Shown here: one piece after another, positions 50,490 to 58,212 of the stretch
Layout: each line of letters starts with the position of its first letter
How positions within the stretch are numbered: the first letter of the stretch is position 1
NCBI GenBank assembly: GCA_964611895.1
Contig: CAZTDN010000003.1
Coordinates: 1 to 64,000 of the forward strand
Length of the DNA: 64,000 bases
Direction of reading: 5' to 3'
DNA from: JAIEOG01 sp964611895
Lineage (GTDB): Bacteria; Bdellovibrionota; FAC87; UBA2466
Made by a program: the position numbers and the translations under genes
The notes under the pieces: generated by a model
Databases searched by the model: none
What the model was told of the DNA's origin: nothing
Seen by the model: only the letters and a program-made list of their open reading frames with translations

Positions 50490-51443
50490 ATGACTCCTAT
50501 TCTAAAATTCTTTTTACTGTTCGCTTTCGCAGCAGTCTTTCCAGACGCCCATGCGGTAGAAACTTCCGCCGAGAAGACCGAAAGCGAACTTCTCGTCGAA
50601 AAGTGGGGCATCCAACTCAACCCTCGTCTTCAAAAACAAGTCATTCCAGACAACCTAAAACCCGGGGCCTATGATCCGTGGACCATGCCTTCATCCACAC
50701 TGATTTCGCCGATAGCTTGGGGAGCCAACTGGGGAGACGTTTTTGCTTCGCTCAGTTTTCAGAATCGAAGCCGTCGCGGTGTTCATATCGACTCCGCTGC
50801 TGGACTGGGAATGGGATTTGGAAATGCCAATAAGTCTATTGGTGTGGAACTGAGCTATTCGCTCTACGATGTCAGCGCGATTTGGCCATGGGCGGGAAAT
50901 AGCTCGATCAGCATCAAACTCCACCGCAATTTTAAATATGGATGGGCGGCCGCATTCGGAGTGAATGATCTCGTCATGTGGAACGGCGGGGATAGCGGGC
51001 GTTCCTTTTACATTGTAGGTTCCAAGTTTTTCATACTTCAGCCGAGTGAAAACCACCCCTTCAGCGCGCTTATGGTGCATTTGGGACTCGGCACCGGGAA
51101 CTTCATGCTGGAATCGGACATTCTCGCCCGACGTTCCTCTGTAGGAATATTCGCTAGCGCCGCCCTCCGCATTGGGCGTCCAGTGTCTCTGATTGTGAAC
51201 TGGTATGGCTCGGATCTGGGCATCGGCCTTTCTTTTACTCCTTTCAGACACACACGGTTTGTTATTACGCCCAACATCCAGGACATCACCGGAGCTGCGG
51301 GTGATGGCGCACGATTCATGCTCACAATGGGTTGGTCCGACAACTGGAAGTCGCCGTACTTTTTGTTCCGCTCCCCCAAGGAAGATTCCCAGGCTGTTGC
51401 GCCCGTTCCCTCTCAGATCCGGCTCCCCCAGAGCCGTTTTTGA
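50490..51443 (+). CDS. Outer-membrane beta-barrel protein, unknown
   Basis: 317 residues with a signal peptide ending in AHAVE. From about residue 75 the chain alternates polar and hydrophobic residues with aromatic girdles in about ten strands (SLSFQNRS, VHIDSAAGLGMGFG, SIGVELSYSLYDVSAIW and others), the signature of an outer-membrane barrel. The sequence ends with a disordered Pro/Arg segment rather than the usual aromatic last strand. It follows the exported WCSNC protein by 20 bp, so the two may form a small exported unit. Confidence 0.68.
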   Translation: MTPILKFFLLFAFAAVFPDAHAVETSAEKTESELLVEKWGIQLNPRLQKQVIPDNLKPGAYDPWTMPSSTLISPIAWGANWGDVFASLSFQNRSRRGVHIDSAAGLGMGFGNANKSIGVELSYSLYDVSAIWPWAGNSSISIKLHRNFKYGWAAAFGVNDLVMWNGGDSGRSFYIVGSKFFILQPSENHPFSALMVHLGLGTGNFMLESDILARRSSVGIFASAALRIGRPVSLIVNWYGSDLGIGLSFTPFRHTRFVITPNIQDITGAAGDGARFMLTMGWSDNWKSPYFLFRSPKEDSQAVAPVPSQIRLPQSRF

Positions 51444-51478
51444 CTAAACTGTCATAAGGTGGCAGTGTCCCGCCCCTG

Positions 51479-52480
51479 GTGAAGATTCTAGCCATTGACA
51501 CAAGCTGCGACGAGTCCTGTGCCGCGGTCGTCGACACGACCACATGGAAACTCCTATCGGATGTCGTGCTGTCGCACACCCAGAGCATGCAGGCTTATGG
51601 TGGAGTAGTCCCCGAGATCGCCAGCCGAGAGCACCTCAAAGCACTCCCGTTAGCGGTGACTCAAGCACTTCAAACGGCGGGCCTTCGACCCTCGGAGGTG
51701 GACCACCTGGTGGTTACCCATCGGCCGGGACTGATTGGAGCCCTATTGGTAGGAGTGACATTCACAAAATCGCTCGCCTATGCGCTGGGCAAACCGTTTT
51801 CGACGTTAGATCACCTGCAAGCGCATCTTTTTTCGCCTTTTCTGATCTCTTTTGAAGGGGGGACGCCTCCTGCATTTCCTTGGCTTGGACTCGTTGTCAG
51901 TGGAGGACATACTGAACTCTTTTCGGTCGACGGAGTAAACAAAACCCGGTGGTTGGGCGGGACCTTGGACGATGCTGCCGGCGAAGCTTTTGACAAAACC
52001 GGAAAACTCCTGGGGTTGCCCTACCCGGCGGGCCCCGTGATCGATCGCCTGGTGCGCGAACAGGGTTGTGTCGCAGACAGGGCTCGGTTTGCACTCCCTC
52101 GTAGTAAGCCGGACGCGTATAGTTTTTCGTTTTCCGGGCTCAAGACTGCGGTCTCCAACCAGTTGGCCAAATTGAAATCCCCAGAAGCATCCGATCGTTT
52201 GGCGCTTGCCGCTTCAGCGCAAGAAGCGATCTTGGATCCGCTCGTCGATAGAGTCCGGTCGGTGGGTGCCGAACTTGGCATTTCCAACTGGGTGGTAACC
52301 GGAGGCGTCGCCTGCAACAGCCGACTGCGAGAGAAATTGCCCGAGGCGTATTTCCCCGCCACCCGCCATTGCTCTGACAACGCGGCGATGGTGGCAGTAC
52401 TTGCAGCCCTGCTGGAAAAGCAAGGCGCTCTCCTGCCCGCCCCCTGGACGGTCACCCCCATTGCCCATTCGGAGTTTTAG
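51479..52480 (+). CDS. tsaD: tRNA N6-threonylcarbamoyladenosine transferase TsaD
   Basis: 333 residues from GTG. ILAIDTSCDESCAAVV is the start of the ASKHA-type fold; the metal ligands His112 and His116 stand in DHLQAHLFSP; SGGHTELF is the substrate loop; the late CSDNAAMVA supplies an Asp ligand. TsaD transfers threonylcarbamoyl to A37 of ANN-decoding tRNAs with TsaB/E, not present here. The stop overlaps the next gene's GTG (TAGTG). It may start an operon reaching smpB. Confidence 0.96.
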   Translation: MKILAIDTSCDESCAAVVDTTTWKLLSDVVLSHTQSMQAYGGVVPEIASREHLKALPLAVTQALQTAGLRPSEVDHLVVTHRPGLIGALLVGVTFTKSLAYALGKPFSTLDHLQAHLFSPFLISFEGGTPPAFPWLGLVVSGGHTELFSVDGVNKTRWLGGTLDDAAGEAFDKTGKLLGLPYPAGPVIDRLVREQGCVADRARFALPRSKPDAYSFSFSGLKTAVSNQLAKLKSPEASDRLALAASAQEAILDPLVDRVRSVGAELGISNWVVTGGVACNSRLREKLPEAYFPATRHCSDNAAMVAVLAALLEKQGALLPAPWTVTPIAHSEF

Positions 52481-53304
52481 TGAGCCATCCAAAACATCTA
52501 TTAGATTCTCTAGGCGCTGCTGCTCGAAAGAGTTTGAGCCAAAACTTTCTCATCTCACCTCACTGGGCGGATCGGCTGGCCACCGAAGCAACCAAAGTGC
52601 CGTGTGATGCTATTTGGGAAATCGGGCCCGGCTTGGGGGCACTCACGGCCCCGCTGCACGCCAAGGCCAAAGCGCCTATCACGCTTTTTGAGTATGATCG
52701 AAAACTCGCCGCTCACCTACGAACACAGTTCCCCCAAACCGAGCTGGTCGAAGGCAACGTACTCGACCAGGATCTGGAGAGCCGGAGCGTGGGAAAGAAA
52801 ATCAGTGTGCTCTCTAACCTTCCTTACCATTTAAGTTCAGCAATTCTGTTCCGTTTAGCCGAGCTTCCCAGCCCGCCAGTTCAACTGGTGCTAACGTTCC
52901 AAAAGGAATTTGCTCAACGGGTGGTTTCCGGCCGCAGAAGCCCCTCCTATGGTTCGATGAGTATATTACTCCAGCTCCAATTTGAGGTGATGTCCCTCGG
53001 AGTCTTACCGCCAGGGGCTTTTTACCCGGTGCCGGAGGTGGACTCAGAAGCACTGGTTTTTCGGCCCCGAGGGGTTTTTATCCCCGCGGCTTTCAGGGAA
53101 ATGGTGCGAGGAGTTTTTCAGCAACGCCGCAAACGCCTTTCGGGCAACTTGAGACGCTTGCTGCCTGGTGCGGGGACCGATGCAGCGCTAGAAAAGCTCG
53201 GAATCGATCTCAACAGCCGCCCAGAAGAACTCTCCCCCGATCAATACCAACAGTTGGGGTCGCTTCTAGGCCTTTTCATTGCCGAACCCAGCGGTTCAGT
53301 ATAG
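52480..53304 (+). CDS. rsmA: 16S rRNA (adenine1518/1519-N6,N6)-dimethyltransferase
   Basis: 274 residues from GTG overlapping the tsaD stop. SLSQNFLIS is the KsgA opening; EIGPGLGALT binds S-adenosylmethionine; NLPY (in LSNLPYHLSSAI) is the catalytic motif; the C-terminus FQQRRKRLSGNLRRLLPG is usual. RsmA dimethylates A1518 and A1519 in helix 45 of 16S rRNA; its loss gives kasugamycin resistance. It overlaps its downstream neighbour as TAGTG, so translation of tsaD, rsmA and the next gene is probably coupled. Confidence 0.96.
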   Translation: MSHPKHLLDSLGAAARKSLSQNFLISPHWADRLATEATKVPCDAIWEIGPGLGALTAPLHAKAKAPITLFEYDRKLAAHLRTQFPQTELVEGNVLDQDLESRSVGKKISVLSNLPYHLSSAILFRLAELPSPPVQLVLTFQKEFAQRVVSGRRSPSYGSMSILLQLQFEVMSLGVLPPGAFYPVPEVDSEALVFRPRGVFIPAAFREMVRGVFQQRRKRLSGNLRRLLPGAGTDAALEKLGIDLNSRPEELSPDQYQQLGSLLGLFIAEPSGSV

Positions 53305-54638
53305 TGCTAGTTTTTATGCGTAAACTCGGAGTTCTTTTCGGTTTCTGCCTGGTTTCAGGCCTGACGCAGCCAGCTTTCGCCGCCCACGATCAGATGTACG
53401 GTCTTGGAGGCAGTTCTAGCGGAAGAGTGGGGAGCGTTACAGCAGACTCGACCAATGTATTCGCTTCCTTGCTCAACCCAGCGCTATTGGCAGCTGCTCC
53501 CGAACGCCTTTTCGCATTTAACTTAGGCGGAATCAGCACCCATGTTACCGCCCCTGCCAACGTTTTGCTGGATAGCCGAAAGTACCGCACTCGCGATGGG
53601 CTCGACCGATTGGGGCAGGCACATATTCCTGACGTTCGCACGGCGATGATGGCTGCTGGGTACGCGCACCCTATCGCCTTGGGTTTTTGGCCCAATCACC
53701 GCATGGGGATTGGACTCTCCCTCTCTGGTCCCATCGGCCAGTTTAGACGCTGGATAGCTCTTAGCCCTTACGACTTTACTCTTTTACGCTACGGCGCGGC
53801 CGACACTCAATTCAAAGGAACGTTGAGCGGTTCTTTGGAACTTGTCCCAAAGATGCTGTTTATCGGCGGTGGAGTTTCGATTTTTATGACGAGCAACGGG
53901 ATTACCGAAGCCTCACTCACTGCCGAAAACCAGGTGGGTCGGATGGCTATGGATATCGCGTTTAATACCGCAGGAGTTGTCGGGCTATATGGTGTGTTTG
54001 GGCGCACCACTGCCGCAGCGGTTTGGCGGCAGCAAGTCAACCCGGTGTTACAACAGACTTTCATGGGAAGCGCGCAGATGGGGGATATCGATTTTGCAAA
54101 TCAACCCGCCGCCGCCCAGAGCTCCATGTATTACGAACCCGCGGTTTTGGAATTTGAAATCCAGCAGGCCTTTGATCAGTTCGTATTGTCAGCGGGAGTC
54201 GGGTTTCAGCAATGGAGTCAGTACCGCCCCCGTTACCTAGTCCTCGCTACACGCGATGCTAACGGAAACGAACGCGGAACGACTCCCGCCATCGTCCCGA
54301 TGCGCGACACTTGGAATCCTCGGGCCTCGTTAGAATGGCGCGGGTGGAGAAACTGGAAGCTTTCGGCTGGCTATCAATTCCGGCCCTCCGCAGTGACAGA
54401 CCTCACTGGTCCGGGAAACCTGATCGATATGGATACTCACGTGGCCGGTTTTTCTTTCCAACACGAGATGGGTAACCTTTTGTTTTTTGAAAGGCTTTCC
54501 CTAGGTGCGTACGCGCAGGCTCATTGGATGGGAACACGGTCCGTTACCAAAGCCGATCCTAGCTACATAGGTGCCCCGGGGTACCAGATGTCGGGGCGAG
54601 CTCTGGTGTTCGGAGGCTCTTTGACGTCCTTGCTCTAA
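53304..54638 (+). CDS. FadL/OmpP1-like outer-membrane protein
   Basis: 444 residues from the GTG overlapping the rsmA stop, or 440 from the ATG at 53316 (the latter gives a neater signal peptide ending in AFAAHD). The N-terminal segment AAHDQMYGLGGSSSGRVGSVTADSTNVFASLLNPALLA is like the plug region of FadL/OmpP1-type transporters, with the NPA motif. The chain then continues with amphipathic strands. These channels take up fatty acids or hydrophobic compounds. Coupled to rsmA translation; no further homology seen. Confidence 0.75.
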   Translation: MLVFMRKLGVLFGFCLVSGLTQPAFAAHDQMYGLGGSSSGRVGSVTADSTNVFASLLNPALLAAAPERLFAFNLGGISTHVTAPANVLLDSRKYRTRDGLDRLGQAHIPDVRTAMMAAGYAHPIALGFWPNHRMGIGLSLSGPIGQFRRWIALSPYDFTLLRYGAADTQFKGTLSGSLELVPKMLFIGGGVSIFMTSNGITEASLTAENQVGRMAMDIAFNTAGVVGLYGVFGRTTAAAVWRQQVNPVLQQTFMGSAQMGDIDFANQPAAAQSSMYYEPAVLEFEIQQAFDQFVLSAGVGFQQWSQYRPRYLVLATRDANGNERGTTPAIVPMRDTWNPRASLEWRGWRNWKLSAGYQFRPSAVTDLTGPGNLIDMDTHVAGFSFQHEMGNLLFFERLSLGAYAQAHWMGTRSVTKADPSYIGAPGYQMSGRALVFGGSLTSLL

Positions 54639-54668
54639 TCCCCCCCCACCATTATATTGCCCTCTCTC

Positions 54669-55472
54669 ATGTCGAAACCCGTGCAAAAAGCCACCTCCCT
54701 CACTATCCGGTCCCGCAAGGGCGGAGAGAAAATCGTTGCGTTAACGGCATACGATTTCACTTTCGCAAAACTGTTCGACCCCTTGGTGGACATTCTTCTC
54801 GTGGGGGACTCGGTGGGCATGGTGGTTCAAGGACGCAAAACCACCTTGGGCGTTAGTATCGACGACATGATCTACCATACCCGCTGCGTCGCCGCGGCGA
54901 CGCAGTCAGCCCATCTAGTCGCAGACATGCCCTTTGGGTCATACCAGAGCAGCATTGAATCAGCGGTTCAAAATGCCTCACGCTTGCTCTCCGACGGCGG
55001 AGCAGAAGCCGTGAAACTCGAGGGTGGCTCAGTAATGGCGGAAACCGTCGCCAAACTGACTTCCATCGGCATTCCTGTCATGGGACACATTGGGCTCACT
55101 CCACAAAGCGTGAATGCGCTTGGGGGTTTTAAAGTCCAGGGCAAAACAGACACTGCGCGATCCCAGCTGATACAGGACGCATTGGCTTTGGAAAAAGCGG
55201 GCGCCTACTCGCTGGTCTTGGAAGCCGTCCCAGCGGACTTGGCAGCGGAAATCACTCAGCGCGTGCAGATTCCGACGATTGGAATTGGAGCGGGAACTCA
55301 ATGCGACGGTCAAATTCTTGTGGGACAAGATTTACTGGGACTCAATCCGACATTTAAGCCACGCTTTGTAAAACACTATTCGGCCATGGGTTCTCTCGTC
55401 ACCGAAGCAGTGGGGCTGTACGCATCAGAAGTCCGCAGCGGGAAGTTTCCGGACAAGGAACATAGCTTCTGA
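54669..55472 (+). CDS. panB: 3-methyl-2-oxobutanoate hydroxymethyltransferase
   Basis: 267 residues from the ATG at 54669, where a TATATT box sits 10 nt upstream and no ribosome site is seen. The PanB landmarks are TAYDFTFAKLFD, DILLVGDSVGMV (Mg-binding Asp), MPFGSYQ, AEAVKLEGG, GHIGLTPQSVNALGG and IGIGAG. It makes ketopantoate from ketoisovalerate with methylene-tetrahydrofolate, the first step to pantothenate. It overlaps panC by TGATG. The last gene of the upstream set ends only 30 bp away. Confidence 0.95.
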   Translation: MSKPVQKATSLTIRSRKGGEKIVALTAYDFTFAKLFDPLVDILLVGDSVGMVVQGRKTTLGVSIDDMIYHTRCVAAATQSAHLVADMPFGSYQSSIESAVQNASRLLSDGGAEAVKLEGGSVMAETVAKLTSIGIPVMGHIGLTPQSVNALGGFKVQGKTDTARSQLIQDALALEKAGAYSLVLEAVPADLAAEITQRVQIPTIGIGAGTQCDGQILVGQDLLGLNPTFKPRFVKHYSAMGSLVTEAVGLYASEVRSGKFPDKEHSF

Positions 55473-56335
55473 TGCTCATTCTCCAATCGCCACAAGTCGT
55501 GCAGGAAATGACTCTGGGTTGGAAACCAGAGGCGAAAATCGCGTTTGTTCCGACTATGGGCTGCCTGCATGAAGGACATTTACGACTAGTCGAAACAGCC
55601 AAACGCCTTGGACAAAAAACCATAGTCAGCGTTTTTGTAAACCCACTTCAATTTGGTCCAGGAGAAGATCTTGAAAGGTACCCTCGGCCCTTTGAGCAAG
55701 ATGTTGCCAAACTCGAAGCTGCCGGTGTGGACCTCTTAGTTGCCCCGTCTCCCAAAGACTTTTACCCGGAGGATTTTCAATCGCGGGTGCGAGTTCAAGA
55801 GCTTTCTCAATACTTGTGTGGCGCTTCGCGCCCCGGACATTTTGAAGGCGTGGCAACTGTTTGCCTCAAACTTTTTCAGATTACTCAGGCAGATTTTGCG
55901 GTTTTTGGAGAAAAAGATTTTCAACAATTGCGTATTCTTCAAAAAATGACTGAGGACCTCAACCTGCCCATCCGAATCGTACCCGAACCTATTGTGCGCG
56001 AGGCCGATGGACTCGCCCTCTCCTCTCGCAACCAGTATCTCAGCGCGGAACAAAGGCAAGTAGCAGCTCGCATCCCCCGCGCCTGGGCCCAGGGACTTGC
56101 GCTCGCTCGATCAAATGGCCAAGTCCTCACGAGTGAAATTCTAGAGCGCGTTCGTGCCGAACTGCCCCGAGAACTCATCGAGATAGACTACCTTGCCATT
56201 GCGCCCGAAAAAACCCTGGTGCCGATAGAAACACCGACGCCTCTGCATGACATCCCCTCGCCTCGCCTGTTTATAGCAGCAAAAGTCGGAGCAACCCGGC
56301 TGATTGACAACGTCGCGTTACGAGACACTCCATGA
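55472..56335 (+). CDS. panC: Pantoate-beta-alanine ligase
   Basis: 287 residues. PTMGCLHEGHLRLV is the ATP-binding HIGH-like motif (the fifth residue is Cys where Ala is usual); FGEKDFQQL, SSRNQYLS and the late KVGATRLIDNV are family blocks. It joins pantoate and beta-alanine with ATP to give pantothenate. panB-panC are adjacent with a TGATG overlap, so a coupled pantothenate unit is likely; panD is not present. The end overlaps smpB by ATGA. Confidence 0.96.
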   Translation: MLILQSPQVVQEMTLGWKPEAKIAFVPTMGCLHEGHLRLVETAKRLGQKTIVSVFVNPLQFGPGEDLERYPRPFEQDVAKLEAAGVDLLVAPSPKDFYPEDFQSRVRVQELSQYLCGASRPGHFEGVATVCLKLFQITQADFAVFGEKDFQQLRILQKMTEDLNLPIRIVPEPIVREADGLALSSRNQYLSAEQRQVAARIPRAWAQGLALARSNGQVLTSEILERVRAELPRELIEIDYLAIAPEKTLVPIETPTPLHDIPSPRLFIAAKVGATRLIDNVALRDTP

Positions 56336-56802
56336 CCAAGACGGCCGATGGAATCAAGATCGTTTGCGAGAATCGAAAAGCCCGTCATAACTACTTTATC
56401 GAAGATAAGTTCGAAGCAGGCATGGTGCTAAAAGGCACTGAAGTAAAATCCCTTCGAGATGGAAAAGCCAATCTTCTAGACGCTTACGCCGTTTTTAAGT
56501 CTGGAGAATTATTCCTGATCAACGCCCACATTTCCCCCTATTCTCACGGCAACATGGCCAACCACGAACCGCTGCGCACTCGAAAACTCCTGCTCAAACG
56601 CGAGGAACTCGATAAACTTTGGGGAAAAATAGAAATCAAAGGTTATAGCCTGGTCCCGCTCAAGATGTATTTTTCAAAAGGAATTTGCAAGATCGAGATT
56701 GGAGTGGGTCGAGGGAAAAAACATTTTGATAAACGCCAATCGGAAAAAGAACGAGAAGTTAAACGCGACATCGACAAGCTTCGCAAGTCTGCACAACGTT
56801 AA
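56332..56802 (+). CDS. smpB: SsrA-binding protein SmpB
   Basis: 156 residues. ENRKARHNYFIEDKFEAGMV and KGTEVKSLRDGKANLLDAYA identify SmpB, and the basic tail KHFDKRQSEKEREVKRDIDKL is the helix that enters the decoding site. With tmRNA it rescues stalled ribosomes. No tmRNA gene is in the window. The ATG overlaps the panC stop; the end overlaps the convergent GyrI-like gene by 4 bp. Confidence 0.96.
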   Translation: MTKTADGIKIVCENRKARHNYFIEDKFEAGMVLKGTEVKSLRDGKANLLDAYAVFKSGELFLINAHISPYSHGNMANHEPLRTRKLLLKREELDKLWGKIEIKGYSLVPLKMYFSKGICKIEIGVGRGKKHFDKRQSEKEREVKRDIDKLRKSAQR

Positions 56803-57353
56803 AGTGTTTGCTCGTTCAGCGGAACAAAGTACGAAATTGTTTTAGGGATATCGTATATTTCTAACGCAAACGCGGGCTCGTTTCCGAGCGCCCCCTTAAG
56901 CAAAGGGTAGGCTCGCCCCCCCCCAAGAGAAATGCTCCACTGGTTGCGAAAGGGAAAAACCACTTGATACCCCTTCACCGGACCAAACTCTCGCACTTTG
57001 TACTTAGCAGCAGCGCCAGTGACCCGTTTCAAGTCGGTTTGCGAAAGCACCACTCCGGCCTGACTGCGAAGTTTTTCCTCCGGCACCGTAGCTGGATCAT
57101 CCAAGAACAGCCCAAAACCCTTCGCGCTCTCCACGCCGTAGGGAGCCAAGGCCTTCATGATGGTCGAGACGGATTGTCCCGCGCCGCGGTAGCTACCTAC
57201 TCGGTCCTCGTACACCATCCACAAGGGCCCCAGTTCAACGCGCTCCGCGCGGAGCGACGAAAAAATCCCCAAATAAAAAGCGTAGCTCAACGCAAAAACC
57301 ACACCGATCAGAAGAAAACTAGCTATCAAGGATAAAAGAGATTTCATTGTCAT
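56799..57353 (-). CDS. Membrane-anchored GyrI-like domain protein
   Basis: About 184 residues from the ATG at 57353, two bases after the stop of the Fur-family gene; other starts are possible. One N-terminal helix (about residues 6-28) anchors a soluble domain with WMVYEDRVGSYRGAGQSVS and GFGLFLDDPATVPEEKLRSQAG, the style of GyrI-like/SOUL small-molecule binding domains, which here would face the periplasm. Such domains bind varied small ligands. It is the last gene of the TonB-receptor set. Confidence 0.65.
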   Translation of the reverse strand: MTMKSLLSLIASFLLIGVVFALSYAFYLGIFSSLRAERVELGPLWMVYEDRVGSYRGAGQSVSTIMKALAPYGVESAKGFGLFLDDPATVPEEKLRSQAGVVLSQTDLKRVTGAAAKYKVREFGPVKGYQVVFPFRNQWSISLGGGRAYPLLKGALGNEPAFALEIYDIPKTISYFVPLNEQTL

Positions 57354-57355
57354 CG

Positions 57356-57772
57356 CTAAACAGAACAATTCTCACAAGTCCCAAAAAATTCAAGCGAATG
57401 GGAGATATTCCTATACCCAGAGTTTTGCAGCGCAGTCTCCATCTCTTCCAAAACGCACGCATCCAACGCTCTGACCTTTCCACAACCTCGACAAACCAAA
57501 TGGTGGTGGTGTTGTTCAGAGTGCAGTTCAAACCGCATTTTTCCGTCACCAAATGAACAACGACGCACTAACCCACACTCTTCAAACCGACTCAAACAGC
57601 GGTAGACAGTGACCAAATCGCAAATACCTGAACCCATGCTCGCAAAAAGTTCTTCGGGCGAAAACGGTCCATGGCCCCGTGCAAGCTGTCTGAGAAGAGC
57701 TAGACGTGCCTGCGTGGCTTTCAACCCAGCGGCTCTCAGTCGATTTTCTAGGGAAAGTACGGGTTGAGTCAT
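57356..57772 (-). CDS. Fur-family metal-responsive regulator
   Basis: 138 residues from the ATG at 57772 that overlaps the upstream stop (ATGA). A winged-helix N-terminus (LKATQARLALLRQLARGHG, then TVYRCLSRFEECGLV) leads to a C-terminal half with HHHH (88-91) and structural-zinc-type Cys pairs C94/C97 and C133/C136. Fur, Zur or PerR cannot be told apart by eye; Cys pairs occur in all of them. It lies at the end of a TonB-receptor operon and is likely to repress it. A candidate operator lies at 60790-60808. Confidence 0.92.
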   Translation of the reverse strand: MTQPVLSLENRLRAAGLKATQARLALLRQLARGHGPFSPEELFASMGSGICDLVTVYRCLSRFEECGLVRRCSFGDGKMRFELHSEQHHHHLVCRGCGKVRALDACVLEEMETALQNSGYRNISHSLEFFGTCENCSV

Positions 57773-58212
57773 GGCGCCGTCACCACTTTTCCCACCCAAT
57801 ATTCGCAAGGGAAAGCGCCCAAAATCCGTTCTAACACTTTCCCCCCCGGCGCGACGACCGCTGTCAAAGGAGTAGCCGAGTCAGCCGCACCAAAGGCAGT
57901 CAAAAACTTCTGCGTGCCCACCAGGATCGGATAAGAAAGCCGCAGAGGCTTGAGTGCTCGCTGCATCTCGCCCCGATCCCCGACGGCCTGTACACCAAAA
58001 AGAGAAACCTTTTCTGCTCCTAACCGCTTACCAACACATTGCAAGGCAGTAAGCTGCTTCTTGCACGGAATACAACCTGGCTGGACAAAGGTGATCAGAG
58101 CGGGTTTTGTATTCACCACTTCGACCAGTCGTTGAGTAAAGAGGTCTTCTAACCGCGATGGTGAACTTGCCAACGCAAGAAAGCTCATACTAAAAAACAA
58201 AACAGACATCAT
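57769..58212 (-). CDS. Exported thioredoxin-like protein (CIPC)
   Basis: 147 residues from the ATG at 58212, with GAAGG upstream, overlapping the receptor stop. A signal peptide (Phe/Leu-rich) is followed by a thioredoxin-fold domain with the redox pair Cys47-Ile-Pro-Cys50 (FVQPGCIPCKKQ) and a cis-Pro region ATPLTAVVAPGG near 128. TlpA/ResA-type enzymes reduce periplasmic disulfides or metal-binding Cys pairs. Within this operon it could keep the receptor's Cys pair or a metal-binding partner reduced. Residue positions follow the chosen start. Confidence 0.8.
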   Translation of the reverse strand: MMSVLFFSMSFLALASSPSRLEDLFTQRLVEVVNTKPALITFVQPGCIPCKKQLTALQCVGKRLGAEKVSLFGVQAVGDRGEMQRALKPLRLSYPILVGTQKFLTAFGAADSATPLTAVVAPGGKVLERILGAFPCEYWVGKVVTAP